Shown one piece after another: positions 12,462 through 18,988 of a stretch of 36,588 bases of DNA. The stretch comes from a virus: the IMG/VR virus record IMGVR_UViG_3300030101_002124, positions 1-36,588 of that record; one strand, given 5' to 3'. The position numbers and the translations under genes were made by a program. The notes beneath the pieces are model-generated. The model saw nothing but the letters and a program-made list of their open reading frames with translations. It ran no database searches and had not been told where the DNA came from. The first letter of the stretch is position 1. The number at the start of each line of letters is the position of its first letter.

Positions 12462-12796
12462 ACTATAATAGTTTTGACCCTAATGTAATGATGAAGAAAG
12501 CAGAAGAGTTAGGTAATGATTGGGCAGAAGCTGATGCCGCTCACGGATTACTAGAGGATACAAAGAAAACTTTATTAGCACAAATTACTAACGGGTTTTT
12601 GGAGAAAGGTAAAAACAAAACTACTGCAGAAACTATGGCGATGGCATCCAAAGAGTATGCCGAACATATTGAACAGTTAGGTCAAGCCAGAAAAGATAAG
12701 AATATTGCTTTGGTTAAATACAATTCATACAAGAAATGGTTAGACTTAATACAAACTAAGGAGGCAAATCTCAGAGCGGAGATGATGATAAAATGA
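12446..12796 (+). CDS. Helical protein, 116 residues
   Basis: Long amphipathic helices (MMKKAEELGNDWAEADAAHG; LGQARKDKNIALVKYNSYKK) with few prolines: a coiled-coil bundle is likely. Similar helical proteins are found with phage recombination genes, where their role is unknown. It overlaps the HNH gene by 16 bases and the next by 4. Confidence 0.7.
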   Translation: MEDYINYNSFDPNVMMKKAEELGNDWAEADAAHGLLEDTKKTLLAQITNGFLEKGKNKTTAETMAMASKEYAEHIEQLGQARKDKNIALVKYNSYKKWLDLIQTKEANLRAEMMIK

Positions 12797-13176
12797 CAAA
12801 CAAGTTTGACATTGACCTCTCATGGGGTCAGATATTTGAAAAGAAGTTGGAGGAGATACTACGAAATAAAAAAGTAGAGGTTAAGACAGAGAGAGACGTT
12901 TGGAAAGTCTCTGGCAATATTGCAATAGAGTATGAGTATAAAGGTAAGAAGAGCGGTATTGCGGTAACAGAGGCAGAATGGTGGGCACACATTTTATCAG
13001 ATAACGGTGAAATAAAGTGCATTATGATGATGCCCACAGAAGAACTAAAAAAAATAGCGAGAAAACATTTGGATAAGAAAACCGTAGGCGGAGACAACGA
13101 TGACTCTAAGATGGTTCTTGTACCAATTAACGAATTAATGAGAGGAGAGCAAAGTGGAAGTCAATACGGAAACTAA
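12793..13176 (+). CDS. Putative PD-(D/E)XK endonuclease-like protein
   Basis: An acidic helix (FEKKLEEIL) followed by KKVEVKTERD, with an E-x-K pair on a strand, then GNIAIEYEYKGKKSGIAVTE and AEWWAHIL. This order (Glu helix, ExK strand, a second Glu strand, SGI/T, WW) resembles small restriction-fold nucleases in phages, but no catalytic proof exists. The C-terminal 30 residues are polar and may be flexible. It starts with ATGA-type overlap and ends 22 bases into the Xis-like gene. Confidence 0.55.
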   Translation: MTNKFDIDLSWGQIFEKKLEEILRNKKVEVKTERDVWKVSGNIAIEYEYKGKKSGIAVTEAEWWAHILSDNGEIKCIMMMPTEELKKIARKHLDKKTVGGDNDDSKMVLVPINELMRGEQSGSQYGN

Positions 13177-13363
13177 ATACTTTAATGAAAAAAGTCTTGC
13201 TTCATATATAGATACTTCACACCACACACTAAAGTATTGGAGAAAGACAGGACAGGGTCCTAAATTTATTACATTACCTAATGGTAGAATTAGATATAAA
13301 AAAGACGATGTTGAAGAATATATGCGAGGGATATTTGGAACAGAAAGTAAAAAAGATGTTTGA
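13154..13363 (+). CDS. MerR/Xis-type HTH protein
   Basis: Residues 8-58 follow the small excisionase/AlpA helix-turn-helix pattern: YFNEKSLASYIDTSHHTLKY, WRKTGQGPKFITLPNGRIRY, KKDDVEEYM. Such proteins bend DNA or act as regulators. No integrase is in the window, so an excisionase role has no visible partner; a transcription regulator of the early-late switch fits as well. GTG start with AGGAG 7 bases upstream. Confidence 0.75.
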   Translation: MEVNTETKYFNEKSLASYIDTSHHTLKYWRKTGQGPKFITLPNGRIRYKKDDVEEYMRGIFGTESKKDV

Positions 13364-13520
13364 GGAATTATTAGCAAACAGATACATGGGAATAGTAAAA
13401 GAAAACGAAATGTATTTTAAAGACTATGAAATAAATTGCTTTGAGGAAGCAGTAAAAGTAATAACGGAGGATGTAAAAAAAGATGACAAAGAAGATAACA
13501 TCGATAGTTCAAAACAATGA
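13356..13520 (+). CDS. Small acidic protein, 54 residues
   Basis: Starts MFEELLANRYMGIVKENEMY and ends with a Asp/Lys-rich tail (DVKKDDKEDNIDSSKQ). The ATG overlaps the Xis-like stop by 8 bases. A longer frame from 13281 exists but would run through the Xis-like gene, so the short form is preferred. Unknown function. Confidence 0.6.
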   Translation: MFEELLANRYMGIVKENEMYFKDYEINCFEEAVKVITEDVKKDDKEDNIDSSKQ

Positions 13521-13959
13521 TGGGGATACAAATCCAAAAACTAAATTGTTTGAGCAGCCTGTTTGGGTTTTAGAACTAGAGGATGGTGAAAAAAGAGTGC
13601 TCGGTAAAGAAAAAATGGAAGAGTATCTTTCGAAAGGATATGAAAAAACAGTTCACAGTTTTAAAAGGTGGGTGTTGACTAGTGCAAAAGGCACAGAAAT
13701 ATCTGCATACTGTGTAGTATTTACAGACAAATCACATGATTTGATACCAACTGCAAAGATAAGAGAACAATTATATAATGGTCACAAAAGAAAAGACCAT
13801 GAAAAATATGAACAATTAGAGAGAGAATTACAAGCTAAGAGTGTTCAAAACCCTGCATTGTTTCACCCTGTGAGAGAATCTATAACTACGGAAGAAGAAA
13901 AAAAAGAATTAGAAGAGTTTAGAAATAAAGTTATTAACGATAAAGATAGAATTATTTGA
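13483..13959 (+). CDS. Hypothetical protein, 158 residues, last gene of the early operon
   Basis: Mixed alpha/beta with strands in WVLELEDGEKRVLGKEKMEE and SAYCVVFTD, and a long acidic C-terminal helix (EEEKKELEEFRNKVINDKD). No known motif. CGGAGG lies about 13 bases before the ATG, inside the preceding gene, with an overlap of 38 bases. It is followed by the convergent hairpin at 14029. Confidence 0.7.
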   Translation: MTKKITSIVQNNDGDTNPKTKLFEQPVWVLELEDGEKRVLGKEKMEEYLSKGYEKTVHSFKRWVLTSAKGTEISAYCVVFTDKSHDLIPTAKIREQLYNGHKRKDHEKYEQLERELQAKSVQNPALFHPVRESITTEEEKKELEEFRNKVINDKDRII

Positions 13960-14028
13960 TTTTTAAAAAAATATCAGTATAGTTTTTATATGTCTAAATG
14001 ACCTCAGTTCATTAGAGACTCCTTTCGT

Positions 14029-14068
14029 CAGTCCCTCCCCTCCGCAACTATGGTTTATAAAGGGACTG
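14029..14068. terminator. Hairpin between the convergent early and late operons
   Basis: CAGTCCCT at 14029-14036 pairs perfectly with AGGGACTG at 14061-14068 round a 24-base loop. It lies between the end of the plus-strand early operon (13959) and of the minus-strand late operon (14074). A two-way termination role follows from position; no clean T-run is seen on the plus strand. Confidence 0.5.
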
Positions 14069-14073
14069 GCGTG

Positions 14074-14346
14074 TTAGGTGATATATATTACTGACTCTAT
14101 GCAACCTTTAGGGAAGCATTGAACTCTACCAAATAAATCATCTACATCTTCTGTGCCATCATACTTTTCGTCTACTATTGTTGCGTCTAAATCAGCAGCT
14201 ATTGTTAAAAATTTATCAGTCTCTTTTACTACTACTCCATAGCTAGCAACTCTACATGGTCTCGCACTCTCTGCCTCTTCCTTAGTGCACCACCCGCTGT
14301 CTGATGTTTCATTAGTGTCATACCAAACAACTTTTACTAGTTTCAT
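14074..14346 (-). CDS. Hypothetical protein, 90 residues, last gene of the late operon
   Basis: Beta-rich small protein: KLVKVVWYDTNETSDSGW, then CRVASYGVVVKETDKFLTIA and a final VQCFPKGCIESVIYI. The pattern of strands ending in PKGCIESV resembles small phage proteins of unknown role. Four cysteines are spread over the chain. The ATG overlaps the previous stop as ATGA. Confidence 0.7.
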   Translation of the reverse strand: MKLVKVVWYDTNETSDSGWCTKEEAESARPCRVASYGVVVKETDKFLTIAADLDATIVDEKYDGTEDVDDLFGRVQCFPKGCIESVIYIT

Positions 14347-14564
14347 TTTTTTACTACAAATTCAGATATTGGAAAACTGTCTATACATTGAATACTAAAT
14401 GTGCCTTTATAATCGTTAGCCACATGAGACAAAGCTAAAAAATACTTATTCCTATCTTGTGCACATAATTCACCAGTCTCATACATGGTATCACCGTGCA
14501 TCCTTATGCAGAGTTGGTCTTGAATACCAGGTAAACACATTGTAGCTAACAAAAACCATTTCAT
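14343..14564 (-). CDS. Small possibly secreted protein, 73 residues
   Basis: Begins with a short hydrophobic stretch (MKWFLLATMCLPGI) that could be a weak signal peptide, followed by a polar domain with five more cysteine or histidine residues (LCIRMHGDTM; GELCAQD; FSIQCID), perhaps disulphide-linked outside the cytoplasm. Unknown function. ATGA overlaps on both sides. Confidence 0.6.
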   Translation of the reverse strand: MKWFLLATMCLPGIQDQLCIRMHGDTMYETGELCAQDRNKYFLALSHVANDYKGTFSIQCIDSFPISEFVVKK

Positions 14565-14629
14565 TTTTTCTTTTTTTTCTTTTTTCTTTTCTTTTTTTTC
14601 ATAGGTGGCTTAGACACCTGAAATTTCAT
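14561..14629 (-). CDS. Poly-lysine micro-protein, 22 residues
   Basis: MKFQVSKPPM followed by an almost pure lysine run (KKKKRKKKKKKK). The stop overlaps the next start as ATGA and the start lies 11 bases after the previous stop, so it fits the tight operon geometry. On the plus strand this is a long T-run. It may be real, given the other polybasic micro-genes upstream, or a chance frame in an A-run. Confidence 0.4.
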   Translation of the reverse strand: MKFQVSKPPMKKKKRKKKKKKK

Positions 14630-14639
14630 TTGACTTCTA

Positions 14640-15776
14640 TTAATAACCATAGCCTTTAAAGTTTGCTATACCTCCGTCAGCTGCACGGAAAGGACCGACA
14701 GGAACACCATCCTGTGTAAATCCACCGCCTAAATACATTTGCTCTGGACCTCCCATGTAGTTGTATGAAACAGGTCGTGCAAAAGGCACATAGGCAAAAG
14801 TTGATGATGTGTTGCCTCCACCTCCATCGCCACTGCCGTCTCCTTGTTCTGTGGTGACCTCTGGTGTTCTACCTGCTCTTGCATCTCTAATTGGTGCAGA
14901 TGCCAAAGCCTTTGATGCACCAACACTCTGTGGGGTTGCAAAAGAAGTTAAACCTTGAGGTTGAAATTGAGGAAAAGCACCGCCTAAATATTGTGAGGCT
15001 GCTGATACTGGAATATCACCAAAACCAAATTCTGGTGGTTTTATATCAAAGCCCTTCCCTCCCGTAAAAAACTGAGTAATTGGTCCTGCTGCAAACAATT
15101 TAGCCGCACCACGACCCATATCGGCAAATAATTCACCCGCAGTTGGACTTCTAGCTGTGATAATTGGATTACCTGCAGAATCAAAACCTCGTAGAACAGC
15201 TTCTCTTCCATATTTATCCATTAAATCTTGCACCTTGTCGGTCACTCCAAGTTTTTGTGCAGTGTCTCTGTCTATTGGGGTTCTACTTACTATCTGATTA
15301 AAAGCGTTTGTGCCAACAGCACTCATTAACTCATTTAATGAATAACCAAGTCTTCCGTGATTATCTTTTACAAATTGTATCTGCTCCCTAATATTGTTTT
15401 TTTGAAAATTTGTTAGAGTGGGGTTGGCTTTAATTAAAGCAAACATCTCATCTGCTTTTTTTCTTATGTCTTTTGCCTTTTCTGTTTCAAAAATTTCTTT
15501 TGATTTATTTAATATGTCTTGAGGATTTGTAATATTTTTAATTTCTTCTCCAAAACCACCAATTGGTGTGCTACCCATGCCGCTAGGTGCTTTAAATTTT
15601 TGTGCAGTCGATGATGAACCAGAGCCTCCTCCTTGTTTGCTTTGCATACCAGCTTTAGACGCAGAAGATTTGTTAGACTTACCTTGTTTTTTCTGCATAC
15701 CAGCTTTGGAAGCACTAGTTGACCCAGCTGCCCTGGCTCTTCTAAATGACCTTCTTAATTGTTCTGCTCTACTCAT
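14640..15776 (-). CDS. Virion-associated low-complexity protein, 378 residues
   Basis: Basic N-terminus with two imperfect repeats ([13 protein letters not shown] and [13 protein letters not shown], residues 21-49), then a helical middle (residues 80-215) and a glycine/aromatic-rich C-terminus ending [12 protein letters not shown]. The GGIAN-type end is a pattern I recall from structural proteins of marine phages and recurs in weaker form in the 479-residue protein (NGGAVRRG). Function unknown. It overlaps the gene before as ATGA. Confidence 0.7.
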   Translation of the reverse strand: MSRAEQLRRSFRRARAAGSTSASKAGMQKKQGKSNKSSASKAGMQSKQGGGSGSSSTAQKFKAPSGMGSTPIGGFGEEIKNITNPQDILNKSKEIFETEKAKDIRKKADEMFALIKANPTLTNFQKNNIREQIQFVKDNHGRLGYSLNELMSAVGTNAFNQIVSRTPIDRDTAQKLGVTDKVQDLMDKYGREAVLRGFDSAGNPIITARSPTAGELFADMGRGAAKLFAAGPITQFFTGGKGFDIKPPEFGFGDIPVSAASQYLGGAFPQFQPQGLTSFATPQSVGASKALASAPIRDARAGRTPEVTTEQGDGSGDGGGGNTSSTFAYVPFARPVSYNYMGGPEQMYLGGGFTQDGVPVGPFRAADGGIANFKGYGY

Positions 15777-15904
15777 TTTTTTTTCCTTTTTTTAGCTTTA
15801 GTCAAGGCGATAGCAACAGCTTGCCTTTGAGGGTAACCCTCTTTCTTTAGCTTTCTTATGTTGCTGCTAACCGCCTTTTGACTTTTACCTTTTTTTAAAG
15901 GCAC
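15773..15904 (-). CDS. Small conserved basic phage protein (MPLKKGKS type), 43 residues
   Basis: [20 protein letters not shown], then [18 protein letters not shown]. The pattern P-x-KKGKS...NI..L...G.PQ.QAVAIAL..A is a very common tiny protein in tailed phages; its role is unknown, perhaps nucleic-acid binding. GTG start at 15904, two bases after the upstream stop. The end overlaps the 378-residue gene as ATGA. Confidence 0.75.
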   Translation of the reverse strand: MPLKKGKSQKAVSSNIRKLKKEGYPQRQAVAIALTKAKKRKKK

Positions 15905-15906
15905 TT

Positions 15907-16074
15907 CTATCTTTTCTTCTTAGCTCTTTTTTTTGTAGCTCTTTTCTTAGTAGCTCTCTTCTTTGTTGCTGAACCGCCACCTTTTAATCTCATAGGTTTT
16001 TTTCCAGCCATGCCACCGCCACGCATCATTTTCATGCCGTTCATTCTATTTGCTCTTTTTTTCATTCCAACCAT
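15907..16074 (-). CDS. Basic micro-protein with TKKRA repeats, 55 residues
   Basis: Starts [20 protein letters not shown], has a Met/Gly/Lys-rich middle and ends with three near-identical units [20 protein letters not shown]. The repeat-bearing end recalls histone H1-like tails. It overlaps the preceding gene by exactly 29 bases. A role in DNA compaction or in binding the packaged genome is possible but only inferred from charge. Confidence 0.65.
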   Translation of the reverse strand: MVGMKKRANRMNGMKMMRGGGMAGKKPMRLKGGGSATKKRATKKRATKKRAKKKR

Positions 16075-16606
16075 TGTATAACCTCCTATATGATTGTCGT
16101 TTTTTTACTGTACCCTCATAATAATCTTTTGTCCAATTATCATAAAAGCCTGTTTTACTTAAATGCTCGCTAGCATTTTCTAATTCCATGAAAGGCTGTA
16201 CTAAAACCATCATGAACTCATTCTCTGGATACCATTCTGTATCCTCAAGAAACTCTACGGGTTCGTCTTCACCACCATCTTGTGGGTGATGACACATTAA
16301 ATATACATCTTTTGGCACAAATACATGGTTCAATGCGTGCACATAATCTATTAGCTCATCAGCTGTCAATGATAAATCATCACATCCCACTATGATAATT
16401 CTCTCTTTAATCTGTTTAATTATTTCACACTGTTTTATTACAGTGATTAACAAGTTATTAGCTTTTTTTTCTTCAACAATTTTAATCTGTCCTTTTAATC
16501 TTGCAGTTTTTGCGTATGGACAGGTTGGTAAATTTCCTAAATGTTTATTGGGTAGTTCTACAAAATCTTTTGACCAAGATAAAATATCCTCAGTTATTGT
16601 TTTCAA
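16046..16606 (-). CDS. Conserved hypothetical protein, 186 residues
   Basis: Contains LPNKHLGNLPTCPYAKTARL (residues 18-37), a segment I recall in a marine phage family without known function. A mixed alpha/beta domain follows with IIIVGCDDLSLTADELIDYV and VYLMCHHPQDGG, and a basic tail. No catalytic motif can be named. It shares 29 bases with the next gene and 4 with the previous one. Confidence 0.75.
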   Translation of the reverse strand: MKTITEDILSWSKDFVELPNKHLGNLPTCPYAKTARLKGQIKIVEEKKANNLLITVIKQCEIIKQIKERIIIVGCDDLSLTADELIDYVHALNHVFVPKDVYLMCHHPQDGGEDEPVEFLEDTEWYPENEFMMVLVQPFMELENASEHLSKTGFYDNWTKDYYEGTVKKRQSYRRLYNGWNEKKSK

Positions 16607-16893
16607 TTTTTCTTTTTTTTGTTTTTGTTTCTCTCAGATATTGCTTTACCCTTACGTTTGGCATCTGCTTTAGAGCTTGCTCCCCATGCTCTTAAACTTA
16701 ATAATAATCTTGTGGGCTTTCCATCCTTATATTCTGGACCTTTATTATTTCCCATCCTCTGAAGAAAACTAGCACGTCTAGGATTGTCTCCAGATTTAAC
16801 TGGTGCTTTTAAATTTAAACCTTCTTTTCTTTTGAAGAAAGCTCTACCTTTAGCAGTCAATCCACCTTTAGGGTTCTTATGTTCTTTTCGCAT
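16603..16893 (-). CDS. Conserved basic phage protein (possible DUF6321-type), 96 residues
   Basis: PKGGLTAKGRAFFKRKEGLN, then RRASFLQRMGNNKGP and KPTRLLLSLRAWGASSKADA. This order matches a widely spread small basic protein of phages and environmental sequences that I believe is DUF6321; the number is from memory. Role unknown. The C-terminus is poly-lysine. Coupled to both neighbours by overlap. Confidence 0.7.
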   Translation of the reverse strand: MRKEHKNPKGGLTAKGRAFFKRKEGLNLKAPVKSGDNPRRASFLQRMGNNKGPEYKDGKPTRLLLSLRAWGASSKADAKRKGKAISERNKNKKKKN

Positions 16894-17155
16894 TTCTAAT
16901 ACTCTCTTTGCCTTTTTTAAATATATTAGCTACTTGTGATTTACCCATCACTTTAGCTCTTTGTTCTCCGACTGTCAAAATTTGTATTTTTCTTGCAAAA
17001 GGTTTATTAATTCTTTTTACTTTCGCTACTGTAGCTCTAGCATCTGCAGGGGTTGCAAACTTTATACTGACTGTGTCTCTAGGATTTTCGTCAGTGTATA
17101 ACCTTCTGCCGCTGCCTTTAGGTTTTTTACCTGTTCCTTTTTTTGGGTCTGCCAT
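16877..17155 (-). CDS. Conserved basic phage protein (possible DUF5872-type), 92 residues
   Basis: PKGSGRRLYTDENPRDTVSI, FATPADARATVAKVKRINKP, then ARKIQILTVGEQRAKVMGKS. I recall this combination as a small conserved family (tentatively DUF5872) with unknown function; the middle is helical and basic. It lies in a run of five such families, suggesting they work in one late step. Overlap of 29 bases with the gene before. Confidence 0.7.
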   Translation of the reverse strand: MADPKKGTGKKPKGSGRRLYTDENPRDTVSIKFATPADARATVAKVKRINKPFARKIQILTVGEQRAKVMGKSQVANIFKKGKESIRNAKRT

Positions 17156-17267
17156 TACTTTGTTTCAAAGCCGCTTTTAAAAGTTTACTTTGTTTAAGAT
17201 GTGAGTTAGATGCTTTTCGTAAACCCTTAATTACTTTTTTTACTTTTGCTTTACCTTTTGTATTCAT
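17127..17267 (-). CDS. Small basic protein, 46 residues
   Basis: NTKGKAKVKKVIKGLRKASN followed by SHLKQSKLLKAALKQ. The KAKVKKV...K...HL.S pattern resembles another common micro-family of phages (DUF6496-like by memory). TAATG junction with the gene before it, 29-base overlap with the one after. Confidence 0.65.
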   Translation of the reverse strand: MNTKGKAKVKKVIKGLRKASNSHLKQSKLLKAALKQSNGRPKKRNR

Positions 17268-17398
17268 TATCTTTTTCTTGCTGTTTGTTTTGCTCTTTTA
17301 AACTGTGCAGCTGTGGGTGCTCCCTTCGCACCTTTTTTTCTCATCTTTTCTCCACGCTTTCTTTTTGCGTGAATATTAGCATAAAGACCTCTACCCAT
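17267..17398 (-). CDS. Small basic protein (GLYANIHAKRKR type), 43 residues
   Basis: Carries GLYANIHAKRKRGEKMRKKG and APTAAQFKRAKQTARK, the signature of a tiny basic protein present in very many tailed phages. Function unknown. The start ATG overlaps the stop of the gene before as TAATG. Confidence 0.75.
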   Translation of the reverse strand: MGRGLYANIHAKRKRGEKMRKKGAKGAPTAAQFKRAKQTARKR

Positions 17399-17649
17399 TA
17401 TGTTTTCCTTTTCTTTGTGGTTTTCTTAGTCTTGCCGCCTCTTCTTAAATCAGCGTCAGCCTTTCTAGCACCGCCTTTACCAGTAGCATAGGAACGCACA
17501 CGCCCTGCAGCCCATTGATGTTGTGATACTTTAGGTCTTGAACCAGCAGAGAAATATGCCGCTAACCCTCTTGAATAAACTTTTCTAAGTGTGTCTTTTG
17601 ATATGCCACTAGACTTGTGGTACTTATCTATTACCGCTGCTTTACTCAT
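17398..17649 (-). CDS. DUF5824-like protein, 83 residues
   Basis: LRKVYSRGLAAYFSAGSRPK, then SQHQWAAGRVRSYATGKGGA and a DADLRR motif: the pattern of the DUF5824 family of phage proteins (assignment from memory). The end is a run of lysines and threonines. No known activity. TAATG junction on each side. Confidence 0.7.
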   Translation of the reverse strand: MSKAAVIDKYHKSSGISKDTLRKVYSRGLAAYFSAGSRPKVSQHQWAAGRVRSYATGKGGARKADADLRRGGKTKKTTKKRKT

Positions 17650-17846
17650 TAACCTTTTCTCCTATCTCTATCTATTTTCTTCATCATAGCAGGTGTTAAC
17701 TTGCCCTGTCTATAAAGTTTTGCTGTTCTTTTTATCTCAGCTTCTCTTGCTTTTGGGTTCTTTGCACCCCTAACATACTTAGTAGGGACACCTTTTTTGG
17801 TCTTAGGAACTGGTGCAAATTTTCTTTTTGTCTTCTTTTTCTTCAT
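17649..17846 (-). CDS. Small basic conserved protein, 65 residues
   Basis: Starts with KKKKTKRKFAPVPKTKKGVP, then YVRGAKNPKAREAEIKRTAK and LYRQGKLTPAMMKKI. It resembles small phage proteins with a KKGVPxKYVxGAKN motif; unknown role. Coupled by overlap with both neighbours. Confidence 0.7.
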   Translation of the reverse strand: MKKKKTKRKFAPVPKTKKGVPTKYVRGAKNPKAREAEIKRTAKLYRQGKLTPAMMKKIDRDRRKG

Positions 17847-18073
17847 ATTTTTTTACTCCTATTCTTAGACCTAGATACAACTTTTAAATTTCTTTTTTTA
17901 TTATTTTTTGGATTTTTGTCTTTGTGATGTATGTCCATTCTAGAACCTTTAATTACTCTGCCTTCTTTTATAGCTTGTCTTCTAGCTTTATTACGGGCAG
18001 CACGTCTTTTCTTTTGCTCTGGTCGAGCATGATATGTTTCGTATTCCCTTTTGTAGTTTCTAGATTTAGACAT
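17843..18073 (-). CDS. HNH-like small basic protein, 76 residues
   Basis: Arg/Lys-rich N-terminal helix (KKRRAARNKARRQAIKEG) and the block MDIHHKDKNPKNNKKRNLKV followed by VSRSKNRS. HHKDxNPxNN..NL is the metal-binding core of HNH nucleases, here without cysteine pairs. It may be a nicking enzyme or only a DNA-binding derivative. Some phages need an HNH protein next to terminase for packaging, but this gene is far from terL. Confidence 0.65.
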   Translation of the reverse strand: MSKSRNYKREYETYHARPEQKKRRAARNKARRQAIKEGRVIKGSRMDIHHKDKNPKNNKKRNLKVVSRSKNRSKKI

Positions 18074-18076
18074 TTA

Positions 18077-18178
18077 CTATTGGTCTTCATCCTCATCGTG
18101 TGTGCATCCCACACACCCACACCAAATGCAACTTTGACCGCAATGACAATTACATTGACACTTTATACAGATGGTCAT
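18077..18178 (-). CDS. Cysteine-rich micro-protein, 33 residues
   Basis: Nine cysteines (4, 7, 9, 11, 13, 17, 20, 22, 25) and two histidines in 33 residues, in CxC and CxxC spacing (CIKCQCNCHC; CIWCGCVGC), followed by an acidic tail DEDEDQ. This is like the spacing of metallothioneins. Its ATG overlaps the holin stop as ATGA, so it is likely translated with the holin. Zn or Cu binding is inferred. A sister-like peptide is encoded at 1944-2093. Confidence 0.6.
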   Translation of the reverse strand: MTICIKCQCNCHCGQSCIWCGCVGCTHDEDEDQ

Positions 18179-18570
18179 TTCTTTTTAGAAATCATACCTT
18201 TGATACCAGGTGCCGCCCTAACCCCCAGACTGACACTGCAGGCTAAATATAATAAATGACGATAATATTCAGGTAAAGTTGCGAGTACCTCAAAGCCCTC
18301 TTTTATGTGTGGACGTAAAGGTCCGATAAATACACAAATCGCAGGAACCATCAGGGCTAGTAAAACAAATTCGTCTTTCCAGCTCCCCTTCATTTGGTCT
18401 ACAGCCGAAGCCTCCCACGCCACTTTACCTGCGATTTGCTGTTCCTTCAAACTCTTCTGTGCTTGAATTTCAGTAAGTTTTAATTCTGATTTTGCTTTTT
18501 TAGTTGCCACAAAACCTTTCACTGTATCGCCAATAATTGATGTGAGAGGTCCGACTAGTAGATTAAACAT
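18175..18570 (-). CDS. Holin of the three-segment GTA type (putative)
   Basis: Likely controls timing of lysis by making holes in the inner membrane. Residues 1-18 are weakly hydrophobic, 65-85 (EFVLLALMVPAICVFIGPL) and 100-122 (HLLYLACSVSLGVRAAPGI) are membrane segments; a helical charged linker lies between. WKDEFVLL...P plus the late Gly/Arg pattern resembles the 3TM holin family first seen in gene transfer agents. No endolysin is recognisable beside it. Confidence 0.65.
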   Translation of the reverse strand: MFNLLVGPLTSIIGDTVKGFVATKKAKSELKLTEIQAQKSLKEQQIAGKVAWEASAVDQMKGSWKDEFVLLALMVPAICVFIGPLRPHIKEGFEVLATLPEYYRHLLYLACSVSLGVRAAPGIKGMISKKK

Positions 18571-18686
18571 TAGAATATTCCTTTTACCACACCGTAGCCA
18601 ACAACTATAACAACTGCAGCAACAAATGCTTTACCTTTCCAATTCAATGAGTTCCATTTATCTTGAGCTTTTCCTAGTATTTCCAT
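18570..18686 (-). CDS. Single-span membrane micro-protein, 38 residues
   Basis: MEILGKAQDKWNSLNWKGKA followed by a membrane helix FVAAVVIVVGYGVVKGIF. A strong AGGAGGT site precedes the ATG and its stop overlaps the holin ATG as TAATG. It is probably part of the lysis set (holin partner or antiholin), by position; no direct evidence. Confidence 0.7.
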   Translation of the reverse strand: MEILGKAQDKWNSLNWKGKAFVAAVVIVVGYGVVKGIF

Positions 18687-18816
18687 TTTTACCTCCTGTT
18701 TTTTTCACTCGGACTTTACCTAGTTTTGCATTTGCTTTTAGTTCAGACCTTTTATTTAGTTGTCTGACTAAACTGTCAAATGTTATATCTACGTCTTGTC
18801 TCTTGCAATTCTTCAT
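18658..18816 (-). CDS. Small basic conserved protein, 52 residues
   Basis: DSLVRQLNKRSELKANAKLG, then KVRVKKTGGKNGNTRKS. The NK...LKANAKLGKVRVKKTGG part looks conserved from marine phage proteins I recall. It overlaps the gene before by 41 bases and the membrane micro-protein by 29. Unknown role; the charge suggests nucleic-acid or membrane contact. Confidence 0.65.
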   Translation of the reverse strand: MKNCKRQDVDITFDSLVRQLNKRSELKANAKLGKVRVKKTGGKNGNTRKSSR

Positions 18817-18988
18817 CTATACCTACGTCTCTCCAGTATTGTGTGACTGCATTCGACACATCCTCATGTAAAACTTTTAATTTACCAATCGGCATCTCGA
18901 CTGTTGAGTGTTTGTTTTTGTTAAAATAATCAACTTCATCATCAGTCAGAGAGATATAAAGTTTTCCCTCTTGGTATGTTATTCTCAT
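18776..18988 (-). CDS. Hypothetical protein, 70 residues
   Basis: Small beta then helical protein (RITYQEGKLYISLTDDEVDY; GKLKVLHEDVSNAVTQYW). Not recognised. ATGA junction with the phosphoesterase gene, and a long overlap with the 52-residue gene in another frame. Confidence 0.65.
   Translation of the reverse strand: MRITYQEGKLYISLTDDEVDYFNKNKHSTVEMPIGKLKVLHEDVSNAVTQYWRDVGIDEELQETRRRYNI

Noticed and set aside
14565-14600. T-run as terminator of the late operon
   Set aside because: No stem precedes it on either strand, and coding frames of the late operon continue across it.
15509-15715. 68-codon minus-strand frame inside the 378-residue gene
   Set aside because: Alternative frame created by repeats and A-rich codons; no start signal.
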